Below, piece after piece: positions 12,692 to 23,402 of a DNA stretch of 64,000 bases. The stretch lies in contig CM060691.1 of assembly GCA_030686995.1 (NCBI GenBank), positions 57,299,338 through 57,363,337 on the forward strand, written 5' to 3'. The stretch's first letter is position 1, and each line of letters opens with the position of its first letter. The DNA comes from Artemisia argyi (taxonomy: Eukaryota > Streptophyta > Magnoliopsida > Asterales > Asteraceae). The translations under genes and the position numbers were made by a program. The notes beneath the pieces are model-generated. The model saw only the letters and a program-made list of their open reading frames with translations, made no database searches and had not been told where the DNA came from.

Positions 12692-12734
<43 letters not shown>
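12690..12734. repeat. (AT)n microsatellite, right of TIR element
   Basis: About 45 bp of alternating AT flanking the right terminus of the TIR element. Confidence 0.95.
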
Positions 12735-12738
<4 letters not shown>

Positions 12739-13231
12739 GTATTCACATATTCCCGAACTCATCTCAAATCCTTCATTATCTTGACACTTTGATCATTTTA
12801 TCTGAAATTGTCAAAGGAACATTTTAATTAACGAAAAGTTAATTAAAAATTATCAAGTAATTCATCATCGTGCTAATGGATTCTTACTTATTTTTGATAT
12901 ACTGTAAGTCTAATTATATACATATAAATATGTTTGTTCCAGAAACAAAAACCGCGAGAAATTCAAAAATCAAAGAGCGGCCCCCTTAAAGATTAAGGGG
13001 ACCGGCTTGTTATCGAGGGCGGTCCCCTTAATGTTTAAGGGGGCCGACCTACTGATACTTCCAAACTCGTTTTCCATCTTAAATCCTTTCCCAAACACTC
13101 CATTTGTTCATAATTTCCTCCCTCGCCACTGCTGTGAACGAACCAAAACCACTAAAATCCTTCACCAAATCACCAATCCGGGGTTGTTTCGCAAGGGGCA
13201 AACGCTAACCAAACATATAACAAGATCTTTT
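12735..13231 (+). promoter_or_regulatory. Putative promoter/5'UTR of the first accessory gene
   Basis: This region leads to a good splice donor at 13232. It contains the palindrome at 12977-13050 and then a C/A-rich, T-poor leader (about 13080-13190) like plant 5'UTRs. I see no strong TATA box. Assignment rests on position and on the match to the arrangement ahead of the second accessory gene. Confidence 0.4.
12977..13050. repeat. GC-rich palindrome, copy a
   Basis: Two adjacent hairpins: GCGGCCCCCTTAA with TTAAGGGGACCGGC, and GGCGGTCCCCTTAA with TTTAAGGGGGCCGACC. The arms match those of copies b (27608-27694) and c (29381-29462). It stands out in a very AT-rich background. Confidence 0.8.
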
Positions 13232-14228
<997 letters not shown>

Positions 14229-15099
14229 GTGGAAATGCCTAAGACCACGGTTGGTGATGTTTCAAAAACCAAACAATACATTCCTCAAGTTTCCTCTACT
14301 CCCGGCAAGTCTCCCGCCGTTGTATGTTACTATCGTCCCATTGAAAATAGAAACATTCACGAGGGTAGAATTGTCGATCCATCCTACTATGAATCCGTTC
14401 AAATTGAACGAATGTTCACCAATATCCGTCTTGATTGTCTTTTCAAAATCAACGAACCAATTATTCCTCGTTTTGTCCTCGACTTCTATAGCCAAGTGAC
14501 GGTGCAAACCATCTTCTCATTTCTTTTATGATCCAACATCAATTCATCACTCTTACTCTTGCTCAATTTGGACAGATCCTCAGAATCCCATACAACGGCC
14601 AAGCCGTATACTCCAATGAATGGGAACTTTCTTCACTTGAATGCAATCGTCCTCAGGATGGTCCATACTATTCTGAGATTCCAAGTCCTGAAGACATTCG
14701 TCGAATGCTTGAACTAGAACGTGGTACGACTAGTCGCAAAATCAAGTCGAAGAATGTCGATATTCATGAAAATCAAATTCTTCTCAAAGAGTTAAGCCCC
14801 AACATGAAAAATTGGGAAGAACTCATTCGCGAGAATGCGTTTGGTACCGGCGGTCACCGTGATCATCTCATGGCTAGCATCGCCCACATGTTGTACTGTG
14901 TAGTTGCTGAAAAAAACTACAATCTGGCTTATCTCTTTGTCAATCGTATCATGACTGCCAAAAACACTCCTAATGCCAATCTTCCTTATGGTATGTTCCT
15001 CACTCGACTTTATCGTCATGTCATGGAACACTACCAAGATCTTCGAAGTGATATCTACGTGCAAATTCATCCCACTCTGAACCAACTCACTCTTGTTTG

Positions 15100-15578
15100 T
15101 GTTGGGAATTATACTAACAGTTACCACGGCTAGGAGAAGATGTTACAACTGCAGAAGATTGTACTTGCAGTGGAAACTCATTACCACTGCAAGAACATAT
15201 ATTACCACTGCTTATTAGATAACTGTTAGGAAGTGTTTAGATAAATATAGAATAGATCTTGTGTATATCTTATTCTATTAGTTTTATACTTATCTTGTAG
15301 AAGAGGACTCCTTGTGCTATAAAAGGAGATTCTAGGTTAAAGGTTTGATATACGTTTTCTAGAGCTTCAAGGTGTAACCCTAGTGATATCAAGATCACTC
15401 GTATTATTATCATTAATAATATTGGAGCTAATAGTTTGTTTACATACATTGTTCTTATTCATATAAAACTGTCTTACTCACAATCAAACTTCTAAGTGTT
15501 ACTAAGTAGATTCCGCATACTTAGTGATATAACTCAAAGTATCAATCTAACACAAGTTCAAGGTGTTTAGATCCATCA
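15100..15578 (+). repeat. 5' LTR of the inner Copia
   Basis: 479 bp, begins TGTTGGGAATT and ends GATCCATCA. It contains a perfect 10-bp inverted repeat (15164-15173 CTTGCAGTGG, 15184-15193 CCACTGCAAG) and a strong TATA box (TATAAAAG, 15319-15326), so transcription should start near 15350. Confidence 0.95.
15319..15326 (+). promoter_or_regulatory. TATA box of inner Copia 5' LTR
   Basis: TATAAAAG in the context GTGCTATAAAAGGAG, 126 nt downstream of the LTR inverted repeat; the same sequence occurs in the 3' LTR at 26653-26660. Confidence 0.8.
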
Positions 15579-15580
15579 AG

Positions 15581-15593
15581 TGGTATCAAAGCC
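15581..15593 (+). other. Primer-binding site of the inner Copia
   Basis: TGGTATCAAAGCC, two bases after the LTR, complementary to the 3' end of initiator tRNA-Met apart from one base relative to the common TGGTATCAGAGCC. Confidence 0.88.
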
Positions 15594-15642
15594 AGGTTTT
15601 GATACTTTGATTTAGAAGACTCTAGTTCACTCAGAAGAATCA

Positions 15643-18323
15643 ATGGAGACAGAAACCAGTAACTCAGACATTGCTGCTAAGCTTCCAAAGCTTAAGTTGA
15701 ATGACTTTGAGATGTAGAGGCTAATGATCGAACAATTCTTTATGTCCAAGACTACACACTCTGGGAGATCATTATGGTTGGAAATTCTTTCGAACCAAGT
15801 TCTACTTCAGAGATAGTTAATGGCAAGGAAGTAATTAAGGTCAACATTGGACCTGTTACTAATGATGAAAGACTTCAGCTGAAGAATGATCTGAAGGCCA
15901 GAGGTTTGTTGCTGATGACACTTCCCAGAGACCAAGTTCTAGCATTCAACAAGTACAAGACTGCAAAGACTCTTTTTGATGAGATCTGTGAAGTTTTTGG
16001 TGGTAATGATTCCACCAAGAAGACTCAAAAGACCTTGTTGAAGCAGACTTATGAAAACTTTGGTTCAACAAGTAATGAATCTCTTGATAGCATCTTCACA
16101 AGGCTACAAAAGATTGTTACTCAACTCATTGTTTTTGGAATAGAGGTAGAAAGAGAAGACCTTAATTTAAAGTTCTTAAGAAGCTTACCCTCTGAGTTTG
16201 GAACCAATGTTGTTGTGTGGGAAGATAAGCCAGATTTGGAGACCATGAAACTCAATGATTTGTACAATAACTTCAAGGTTATTGAACAAAGATTGAAGAA
16301 AGCTGGCAAAATAAGCTCAAGTTCAGGAAGTGTAGCACTCATATCATCATCTATTGATGATAGTTCAGATGAAGAAAGTGATAGTGATGATGACAGTGCT
16401 AACAGTGTTGTTTCCACTGGTAGTGGAAGTGTTTCCACTGGTAGCTCAAAGAGACAGATTGCAGGACTTAGTGATACTACTTTTTATGCCTTTATATCAA
16501 GTCAACTGGGTGGTTCAATTCTCAATCATGAGGATTTGGATCAAATTGATGAGGATGATATGGAGGAGATGGACATCAAATGGCAAGTGGCATTACTAAG
16601 CTTAAGGACAAAGAAGTTTTGGAAGAAGACTGGAAGAAAGATCAACATCAGTGGTAATGAAACAGTAGGTTTTGACAAAAAGAAGGTGGAGTGCTATAAT
16701 TGTCATAAGAAGGGGCACTTTGCCAGGGAGTGCAAGAAGCCAAGGAAATCTGACAACAGGTCAACTTGGTATAAGCAGGACAAGAAGAAGGAACCTACTA
16801 CTGATGAGCCGAAGGGGCTATTGGCTATTGATGGAGTGAGCTTTGATTGGAGCTTTATGACTAAGGAAGAGGAAGATGATTCAGAGTCTGCAATGGTTGC
16901 TACAGAGCTTGCACTAATGGCTTTTTCTGACTCTGAGGTACAAACTGATAATGCTTGTTCTAAATCTTGTAAGGCCTTAAAAGAGTATGAGAAAATTAAA
17001 GCACAATTTAATGAACAATGCCTAGAGTTAACTCATACTAATTATAACTTAGCAAATCATAAAAGAGGCCTAGGAGTTTTAGAAACTCAATTAGAGCATT
17101 ATAGGGCAAATGAATCTAAGTTCAATGATGATATTGCAGTATTAAGAAGAGACTTAGATTATCAGGTTGCTGTTAATAAGGTTCTTAGAGAAGAACTAGA
17201 AAATGTTAAGATGGCTAGTGAGAATATAATGATAACTAAGCAAACACTGGATCATCAATCCAAGTGGATTGACAAAATTTAGGAAGCCCAAGTTGTGAGC
17301 AAAGCCAAATCAGGAATTGGATACAAAACAGTTCCACCACCTCTAAGAGGTGTTCCATCACCTCCTGGCATTGACTTAGCTCACACAGGATTAGAGGAAT
17401 TCCAGGAACCACCTATGACCTATGGACCAAAGTTTGTTAAACCAGTTGAAATTGAAAAAGTTCAGGTTGAGGTTGATATATTTGATAGTGCTAGTGACTC
17501 ATCTCTTAAAGATGAAAATTTAAATGTTGAGTCTAAACCTAGTGTTCCTGAGAATGTTAAAGTGGAGGTTAAAAGAAGTATTCCTGATGTATTCAAAGAG
17601 AAGCCTAGGTCACAACCTAATTTTACTAGGCCCACTACTAGATATGCAGAGATGTACAGAAGTAGGTCACCAACTCCTAGAGGTAATATGAGGAGTTGGA
17701 ATCATGTTAAATCTAGGCAATTTGGTTGTGATTTTGTGTTCAATAATAAACCCTGTCATATATGTGGTAGCTTTGACCATTTGTCTTATAACTGTACCTA
17801 CCACTTGGGAAGAATGGAAGTGTTTAGGAATACTAGGGTGAATGGACAAAATGCTAATAACTTAACTCACCCAAATCCACTTAGCAAGATGATTCTCAGG
17901 TCTGTTTTGCTTCATTCTGACATTAAACCAATTTCCACTACTAGACCAGCAGTTGCCACTGCCAGAAATAAAACCAGAGTTTACCCTAAGCCCCCTGTTA
18001 CTACTTTTGTTAAATCTACTCAAACAGGGAAAAAGACCAATTTTGAAAAGAAAGTTAACAATAATCAGAAGTGGGTACCCAAAGTTTCAAAACAAGCAGT
18101 TTCCACTGCAAGGCCAAAGGTTACCACTGGTGGATCTGTTAACAAGAAAAGGGTAAATATGGGAAATGCTGTTAAGGCCTCAGCATGTTGGGAATGGAAA
18201 CCAAAAGGAACCATCACCTCAAACAATCCCAATGGTGTATCAATGACCTTTGATAGATATAATTATATTGATACACGAGGCAGATCCAAGTCATTTGTGG
18301 CTTGGGTCCCCAAAAGGAACTAA
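15643..18323 (+). pseudogene. gag of the inner Copia
   Basis: Likely start ATG 15643 (METETSNSDIAAKLPKLKLN), 65 nt after the LTR. The frame hits TAG at 15715-15717, where the family usually has Trp, and shifts by one nucleotide before 15774. It is then open to TAG 17280-17282 and continues in frame to TAA near 18321. The 15774-17282 block carries the capsid-like region (QYKTAKTLFDEI-type; TKKTQKTLLKQ; LKFLRSLPSE), an acidic Ser-rich spacer, a CCHC knuckle (CYNCHKKGHFAREC) and a coiled coil. The later block holds a second CCHC motif (CHICGSFDHLSYNC, about 17755-17796) and a basic Lys/Thr/Pro tail ending W-V-P-K-R-N. Gag would package the element RNA into cytoplasmic particles; this copy cannot make full-length protein. 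Confidence 0.85.
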
Positions 18324-21300
18324 TTCCTTTATTTTGTGTGCAGGGACATTCAAAGACTACAAATGATCAACGATACTCAGACAGTGGATGTTCCAGGCAC
18401 ATGACTGGCAATAAGTCCTATCTTTCAGACTTTCAACCTTATGATGGACAGTTTGTCAGCTTTGGAAAAGGAATTGGTGGCAAAGTTTCTGGCAAAGGAA
18501 CAATTAAGGATGGAAACATTGATTTTGAAGATGTGCAGTATGTGAAAGAACTCAAGTACAACCTTTTCAGTGTGTCACAGATGTATGACAAGAAGCATAG
18601 AGTTCTTTTCACAGAAGATGAATGCTATATCTTATCTAAGTATTATAAGCTCCCTGATGAAAGTGATATTTTGCTTAAAATCCCTAGAAAAGGAAATCTA
18701 TATAGCATTGACATGAAGAACATAGTGGCTAATAATGATGTTACTTGCTTGCTTGCTAAAGCCACTTTGGATGAATCACTGCTTTGGCATAGAAGATTGG
18801 GTCATGTTAACTTCAACACCATCAACAAGATTGTGAAAGATGGACTTGTCAGAGGTCTACCAGAGAAAATATTTGAAAATGACCAAACTTATGTTGCCTG
18901 TTTCAAAGGAAAGCAACACAGAGCTTCATGCAAGACCAAAACATTCAATTCTATTGATCATCTACTCTTTATGCTGCATATGGACATGTTTGGTCCTACT
19001 TCTGTGAGCAGCATAAATTTGAAGAAGTATTGTCTTGTTGTGACTGATGATTTTAGTAGATTCACATGGGTTTTCTTTTTAAGAACCAAGGATGAAACCA
19101 CTGGCATCCTTAAGATATTCATCACTGAAGTTGAAAATCAATATGAAAATAAAATCAAGATCATCAGGTGTGATAATGGGACAGAGTTCAAGAATAAAGT
19201 TATGGATGATTTCTGCAGAGACAAAGGTATTAAAAGAGAATTTAGTGTTGCAAGAACTCCTCAACAAAATGGAGTTGCAGAAAGAAGAAACAGAACACTA
19301 ATTGAGGCTGCTAGAACCATGTTAGCTGATTCCAAGCTTCCAGTGACTTTTTGGGCTGAAGCAGTTAACACTGCTTGTTACATTCAGAACATAGTTTTAG
19401 TGGTCAAAACAAAGAACAAGACACCTTATGAGTTGTTCAGAGGAAGACCTCATACTTTGGAGTTTATGAGGCCATTTGGGTGTCATGTTACCATTCTCAA
19501 TACCATTGATCATCTGGGTAAATTTGAAGAAAAGTCTGATGAAGGCTTCTTTGTTGGATACTCTATGGTTAGCAAGGCTTTTAGAGTCTATAACTTAAGA
19601 ACAAAGAAGATTGAAGAGAACTTGCATGTTCAGTTTCTTGAAAATAAAGCAAACATGGCAGGTTCAGGACCAGATTGGCTATTTGATCTTGAAACATTAT
19701 CAAATACAATGAATTATGTTCCTCTCACTTCAAGCACTGGAGACAAAGATCTTGAAGATTCAGAAGAATTCATTGATGAAGATGAAGCTTGTAAAGATGA
19801 TGAAGATCAAATTGTTATGCCACTTTGGGACTTTGTTGATAATTCTGAAATGACAAGTGATGCAGATGGTGTGAATTTTGATGTAAATAAAGATATTCCT
19901 ACTAGCAGTGGTAACTCCATTTCCACTGCTACACCAGAAGTTTCCACTGTCAGCCCAAATGTAGAAAATACTTCTCAGGAATCACTAAGTGATGATGTAG
20001 AGATCTCAAACATGCCTACAACATATGATATTCCTAGCACGTCACAGTCTTCAATTCACAAAGTGCATCCACTTGATAATGTTGTTGGTGAACTTCAATC
20101 AGGTGTGAAGCCTAGAAGACAGACAAAGAAAGATGATATTCATGGGTTCATAAGTGAAGTGTATGAGTCCAAGAAACATAGTAAGAAGAATGAGTGTTTG
20201 TTTTTCTGTTTTCTATCACAAGTGGAGCCTAAGAATGTGTATATGGCTCTAGGAGAATCTAGCTGGGTTGAAGCTATGCAAGAAGAGTTGCTGCAGTTTA
20301 AACTTCAAAAAGTTTGGGTTCTTTGTGACTTGCCTGATGGTATGAAGGTCATTGGTACTAAATGGGTTTTCAGAAACAAGAAAGATGAAAGAGGTATTGT
20401 AATCAGGAACAAAGCTAGATTGGTTGCTCAAGGATACAATCAAGAGGAGGGTATTGATTATGCAGAAGTTTTTGCTCCTGTTGCAAGGATTGAGGCTATT
20501 AGATTATTTTTAGCCTATGCATCATTTATGGGCTTTACAGTCTATCAAATGGATGTTAAGAGTGCCTTTCTGTATGGTACTATTGATGAGGAGGTATATG
20601 TCTCTCAACCTCCAGGATTTGAAGATCCTCAACACCCAAATAAAGTATATAAAGTGGTTAAGGCTCTTTATGGCTTACATCAGGCTCCAAGAAAGTGGTA
20701 TGAAACCTTAGCTAATTATTTGTTGAATAATGGGTTTCATAGAGGCAAGATTGACCAAACTTTGTTTATCAAGAAAGACAAGGGTGATATTCTACTTGTT
20801 CAAGTTTATGTTGATGATATCATCTTTGGTTCTACTAAACAAGAGATGTGAAAAGAGTTTGAGAAGCTGATGAAAGATGAATTTCAGATGAGTTCTATGA
20901 GAGAACTTACATTCTTTTTGGGGCTGCAAGTACAACAGAGTAAAGAAGGCATATTTATTAGTCAAGACAAATATGTGGCTGAGATCATTAGGAAATTCAA
21001 GTTTACTGATGCAAAACCTTCAAATACCCCTGCTGACAAGACCACTCATCTATTGTTGAAAAATGCTAGTGGTGCTAATGTTGATGTTCACACTTACAGA
21101 TCTATGATTGGTTCTTTGATGTATCTTACTTCATCAAGGCCAGACATTATGTTTGTTGTATGTGCTTGTACAAGATTTCAAGTGACTCCAAAGACATCAC
21201 ATATGACAGCAGTGGAAAAGATTTTAGGTACTTGAAGACTTATCCTAATCTAGGATTATGGTATCCAAGAGACTCTCTAATGGAATTGATCACATACTCA

Positions 21301-21750
21301 GATAGTGACTATGCTGGTGCAAGTTTGGATAGAAGATCAACTACTGGAGGATGTCAATTTCTTGGATGTAGAATGGTGTCATGGCAGTGCAAGAAGCAAA
21401 CTATGGTTGCTACTTCAACCACTGAAGCAGAATATGTTGCAGCTACTAGTTGTTGTGCTCAGATCCTTTGTCTTCAGAATCAATTATTGGATTATGGGTA
21501 CAATTTCATGAACACCATTATCTATATAGACAATAGTAGTACCATATGCATTATTAAAAATCCTGTGCAACACACTAAAACTAAACATATTGAAATTAGA
21601 CATCACTTTATTAGAGATTGTTTTGAGAAAAAGCTTATTAATGTTGTCAAAATTCATACTGATGACAATTATGCTGATTTATTAACAAAAGGGCTTGATG
21701 TGGGTAGATTTCAATACTTGGTAATAGGTATTGGAATGCTAAATCCATAA
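18302..21750 (+). pseudogene. pol polyprotein of the inner Copia: protease, integrase, RT, RNase H
   Basis: Open from before 18302 to TGA 20849-20851, then in the same frame to about 21222, then shifted by one nucleotide to the stop at 21750. Domains in order: aspartic protease ([10 protein letters not shown], about 18378-18408); GAG-pre-integrase with L-W-H-R-R-L-G-H; integrase with D (HMDMFGP), D (CDNGTEF) and E ([11 protein letters not shown]); reverse transcriptase with [11 protein letters not shown] and Y-V-D-D-I-I-F-G; RNase H with D-S-D-Y-A-G and T-E-A-E-Y. The TGA falls directly after the YVDD region where the family continues K-E-F-E. In the integrase zinc site the first Cys of C-V-A-C is Tyr (Y-V-A-C). 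No ATG precedes the protease in this frame, so it would rely on gag for initiation. Confidence 0.92.
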
Positions 21751-21920
21751 ATCTTTGATGTCTAATACTTTTCAGTGTTGCAGGATAGTTTTTAGGTACT
21801 AATATTGTGTGTATTGTATGTATGGTTTTCTACTAATTTGTATGCAGAGTTATCAAGAGCACAGTGTAAATAATCATACAACAGTGGAAAGTTTGGTGAT
21901 AAAAGCCAGAAGAAAGAAGT
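21751..21920. other. Short spacer after pol
   Basis: Between the pol stop and the poly(A) region of the antisense gene. No gene seen; the two convergent units end within about 200 bp of each other. Confidence 0.6.
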
Positions 21921-21923
21921 ACT

Positions 21924-21929
21924 TTTATT
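21924..21929 (-). terminator. Poly(A) signal of the antisense gene
   Basis: AATAAA on the minus strand (GATCAATAAAAGTAC context), 93 nt past the stop codon at 22022. Confidence 0.55.
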
Positions 21930-22021
21930 GATCATAAGAAGAGTACATTACAACCATCAAGAAAAACATTGTCACCAAAACAGAAAACCATCACACAAGA
22001 CATGAACCTACAACCTAACAC

Positions 22022-22477
22022 CTACTCCATAGGTTTCTTTCCTTTTCCTTCATAGTCATGCTTGCCTTTGGAAGCTTTCTTTCTCTTGTCATCAAAAGAG
22101 AGTTGTTTCCTTGGACAAGCAAGTCCCAGAACTTGCTTGGGAGGCCTTGGTGCTTGGGTAGGCTTCTCAACAGCAGGCCACTTCATGTTGCTTATGGCAG
22201 TCTTCAATGCTGTGGTGAGGGCCTTTGGAAGCTCTTTGGAAATGTCAAAGGTTGGGTCATTATCATCATCAGAGGAAGAACTAGAATAGAACTCTAAAGA
22301 TGGAGCAGGAGAAGCTTCAGTCTTTTTGGATGGCTTGTTGGATGCTGTGGAAGTGGTTGCACTTGGTGGGAAGTAATCACTCCATCCTGTTGAAAGATCC
22401 TCTGAGTTTGAAGAATAGCTGATTTCCTCATCAGATGCATCATCAGAAGATATGTAGACTATTGGGAACCAGATCAT
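22022..22477 (-). CDS. Antisense accessory protein of the inner Copia (151 aa, unknown function)
   Basis: Intact minus-strand ORF between pol and the post-pol ORF. I choose Met at 22477 (MIWFPIVYISSDDASDEEIS) over the upstream Met at 22561, because the first would lie upstream of a strong minus-strand TATA box (TATAAAAG, 22543-22550). Between TATA and ATG runs an A/C-rich leader typical of plant 5'UTRs (CATCAACAAACAACTTCAAC). A minus-strand AATAAA lies at 21924-21929, about 95 nt past the stop. So promoter, leader, ORF and poly(A) signal are all present. The protein is acidic and Ser/Asp-rich in its first half, with an S-S-S-S-S-D-D-D-N-D cluster, and ends in a basic Lys/Arg segment. No known domain recognised. 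Unlike gag and pol it has no lesion. Function unknown; a regulatory or nucleic-acid-binding role is only a guess from its charge. Confidence 0.7.
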   Translation of the reverse strand: MIWFPIVYISSDDASDEEISYSSNSEDLSTGWSDYFPPSATTSTASNKPSKKTEASPAPSLEFYSSSSSDDDNDPTFDISKELPKALTTALKTAISNMKWPAVEKPTQAPRPPKQVLGLACPRKQLSFDDKRKKASKGKHDYEGKGKKPME

Positions 22478-22542
22478 TGTGTTGATTAAGGGTTTGTGTT
22501 GTTGAAGTTGTTTGTTGATGAAAGATAAAAGTTTTGAGCCCC

Positions 22543-22550
22543 CTTTTATA
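22543..22550 (-). promoter_or_regulatory. TATA box of the antisense gene
   Basis: The minus strand reads TATAAAAGGGGGCTC. A start about 25-30 nt downstream would be near 22515-22520, giving a leader of about 40 nt to ATG 22477. Confidence 0.65.
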
Positions 22551-22561
22551 TGCAAAATCAA

Positions 22562-23329
22562 GGTTGAATTCTAATTAATGAATAATATTTACTCCTACTT
22601 GTTTTGGTAGGTTGGAGGAGTAAATTTGGTTATTATCGGGTTGACTTTTGGAAGATATTTTTGTGAATAGTAACTTGGTTAAAAAGTTACTTTGGGTTAA
22701 TCTTTATGGGTTAAGTTGAAAGTTACTTTGGTTTGCAGCATACAACCCATATTATTGGAGTCATTGGAGTAATAAGGTGTGTATCATAGACACACAACAA
22801 ATGGTTATTGATTCACCATGTCTAATCCACATAAGAATCAACTAGTCCAGAGCAAACGGCTACTGGTAAAGACTTATCAAATCCGTTTATGGTTGATAGT
22901 TTACCAAAAACTAGGTCATCAACTCACCATACTCCAAGTGATCAAGAGTTGGCTAGTCCATAGCAAACGGCTCATGGTAAAGACATATCAAATCCGTTGA
23001 TAGCTGGTAGTTTGCTAAAAACTATGATAAGAGCAGCAAATTTACATGTTTTACTCACCACTGCTCTTTGATATGTTGTGAAAATTTTACCACTGCTAGT
23101 TCATTAGTTACCACTGCAAGAGTAATTTTTCCACTGATGAACTAGCCGTTACAACTGTTGTGTCAGTAATCCATTTTTTACTAGCCGTTGTAAAAATAAC
23201 CGTCTTTCCTTATTAATAGGGTAAAATCTTTTGTGAATTATCTACTTACTTATTATAAATTATTCTGTTTCCAAAGATAATTCTTTCTAAAGATAATTCA
23301 CATTGCGCAACCTCCTCAAACCCTATTAG
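22562..23329 (+). other. Intergenic control region between antisense gene and post-pol ORF
   Basis: No gene. It has a direct repeat of period about 111 bp (22842-22952 and 22953-23030; shared CTAGTCCA, GCAAACGGCT, TATCAAATCCGTT). It then has a cluster of CCACTG motifs (23050-23140: TTACCACTGC, GTTACCACTGCAAG, TTTCCACTGATG) and CCGTTACAACTG, phrases that also occur in the LTR U3. This divergent region lies between two outward-facing TATA boxes (22550 minus, 23330 plus). Confidence 0.6.
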
Positions 23330-23337
23330 TATAAATT
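23330..23337 (+). promoter_or_regulatory. TATA box of the post-pol ORF
   Basis: TATAAATT, 73 nt upstream of ATG 23403. A start near 23360 would exclude the upstream in-frame Met at 23352 and supports 23403 as the initiation codon. Confidence 0.55.
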
Positions 23338-23402
23338 GATCATCATACGGCTTGCTTTTTATCTTGATTACTAACACTTTTATTCTCTTTTTCACAAATA
23401 TC

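Noticed and set aside
22842..23030. CRISPR-like repeats
   Set aside because: Only two copies of about 111 bp, diverged, within a plant retrotransposon spacer; plants have no CRISPR arrays.
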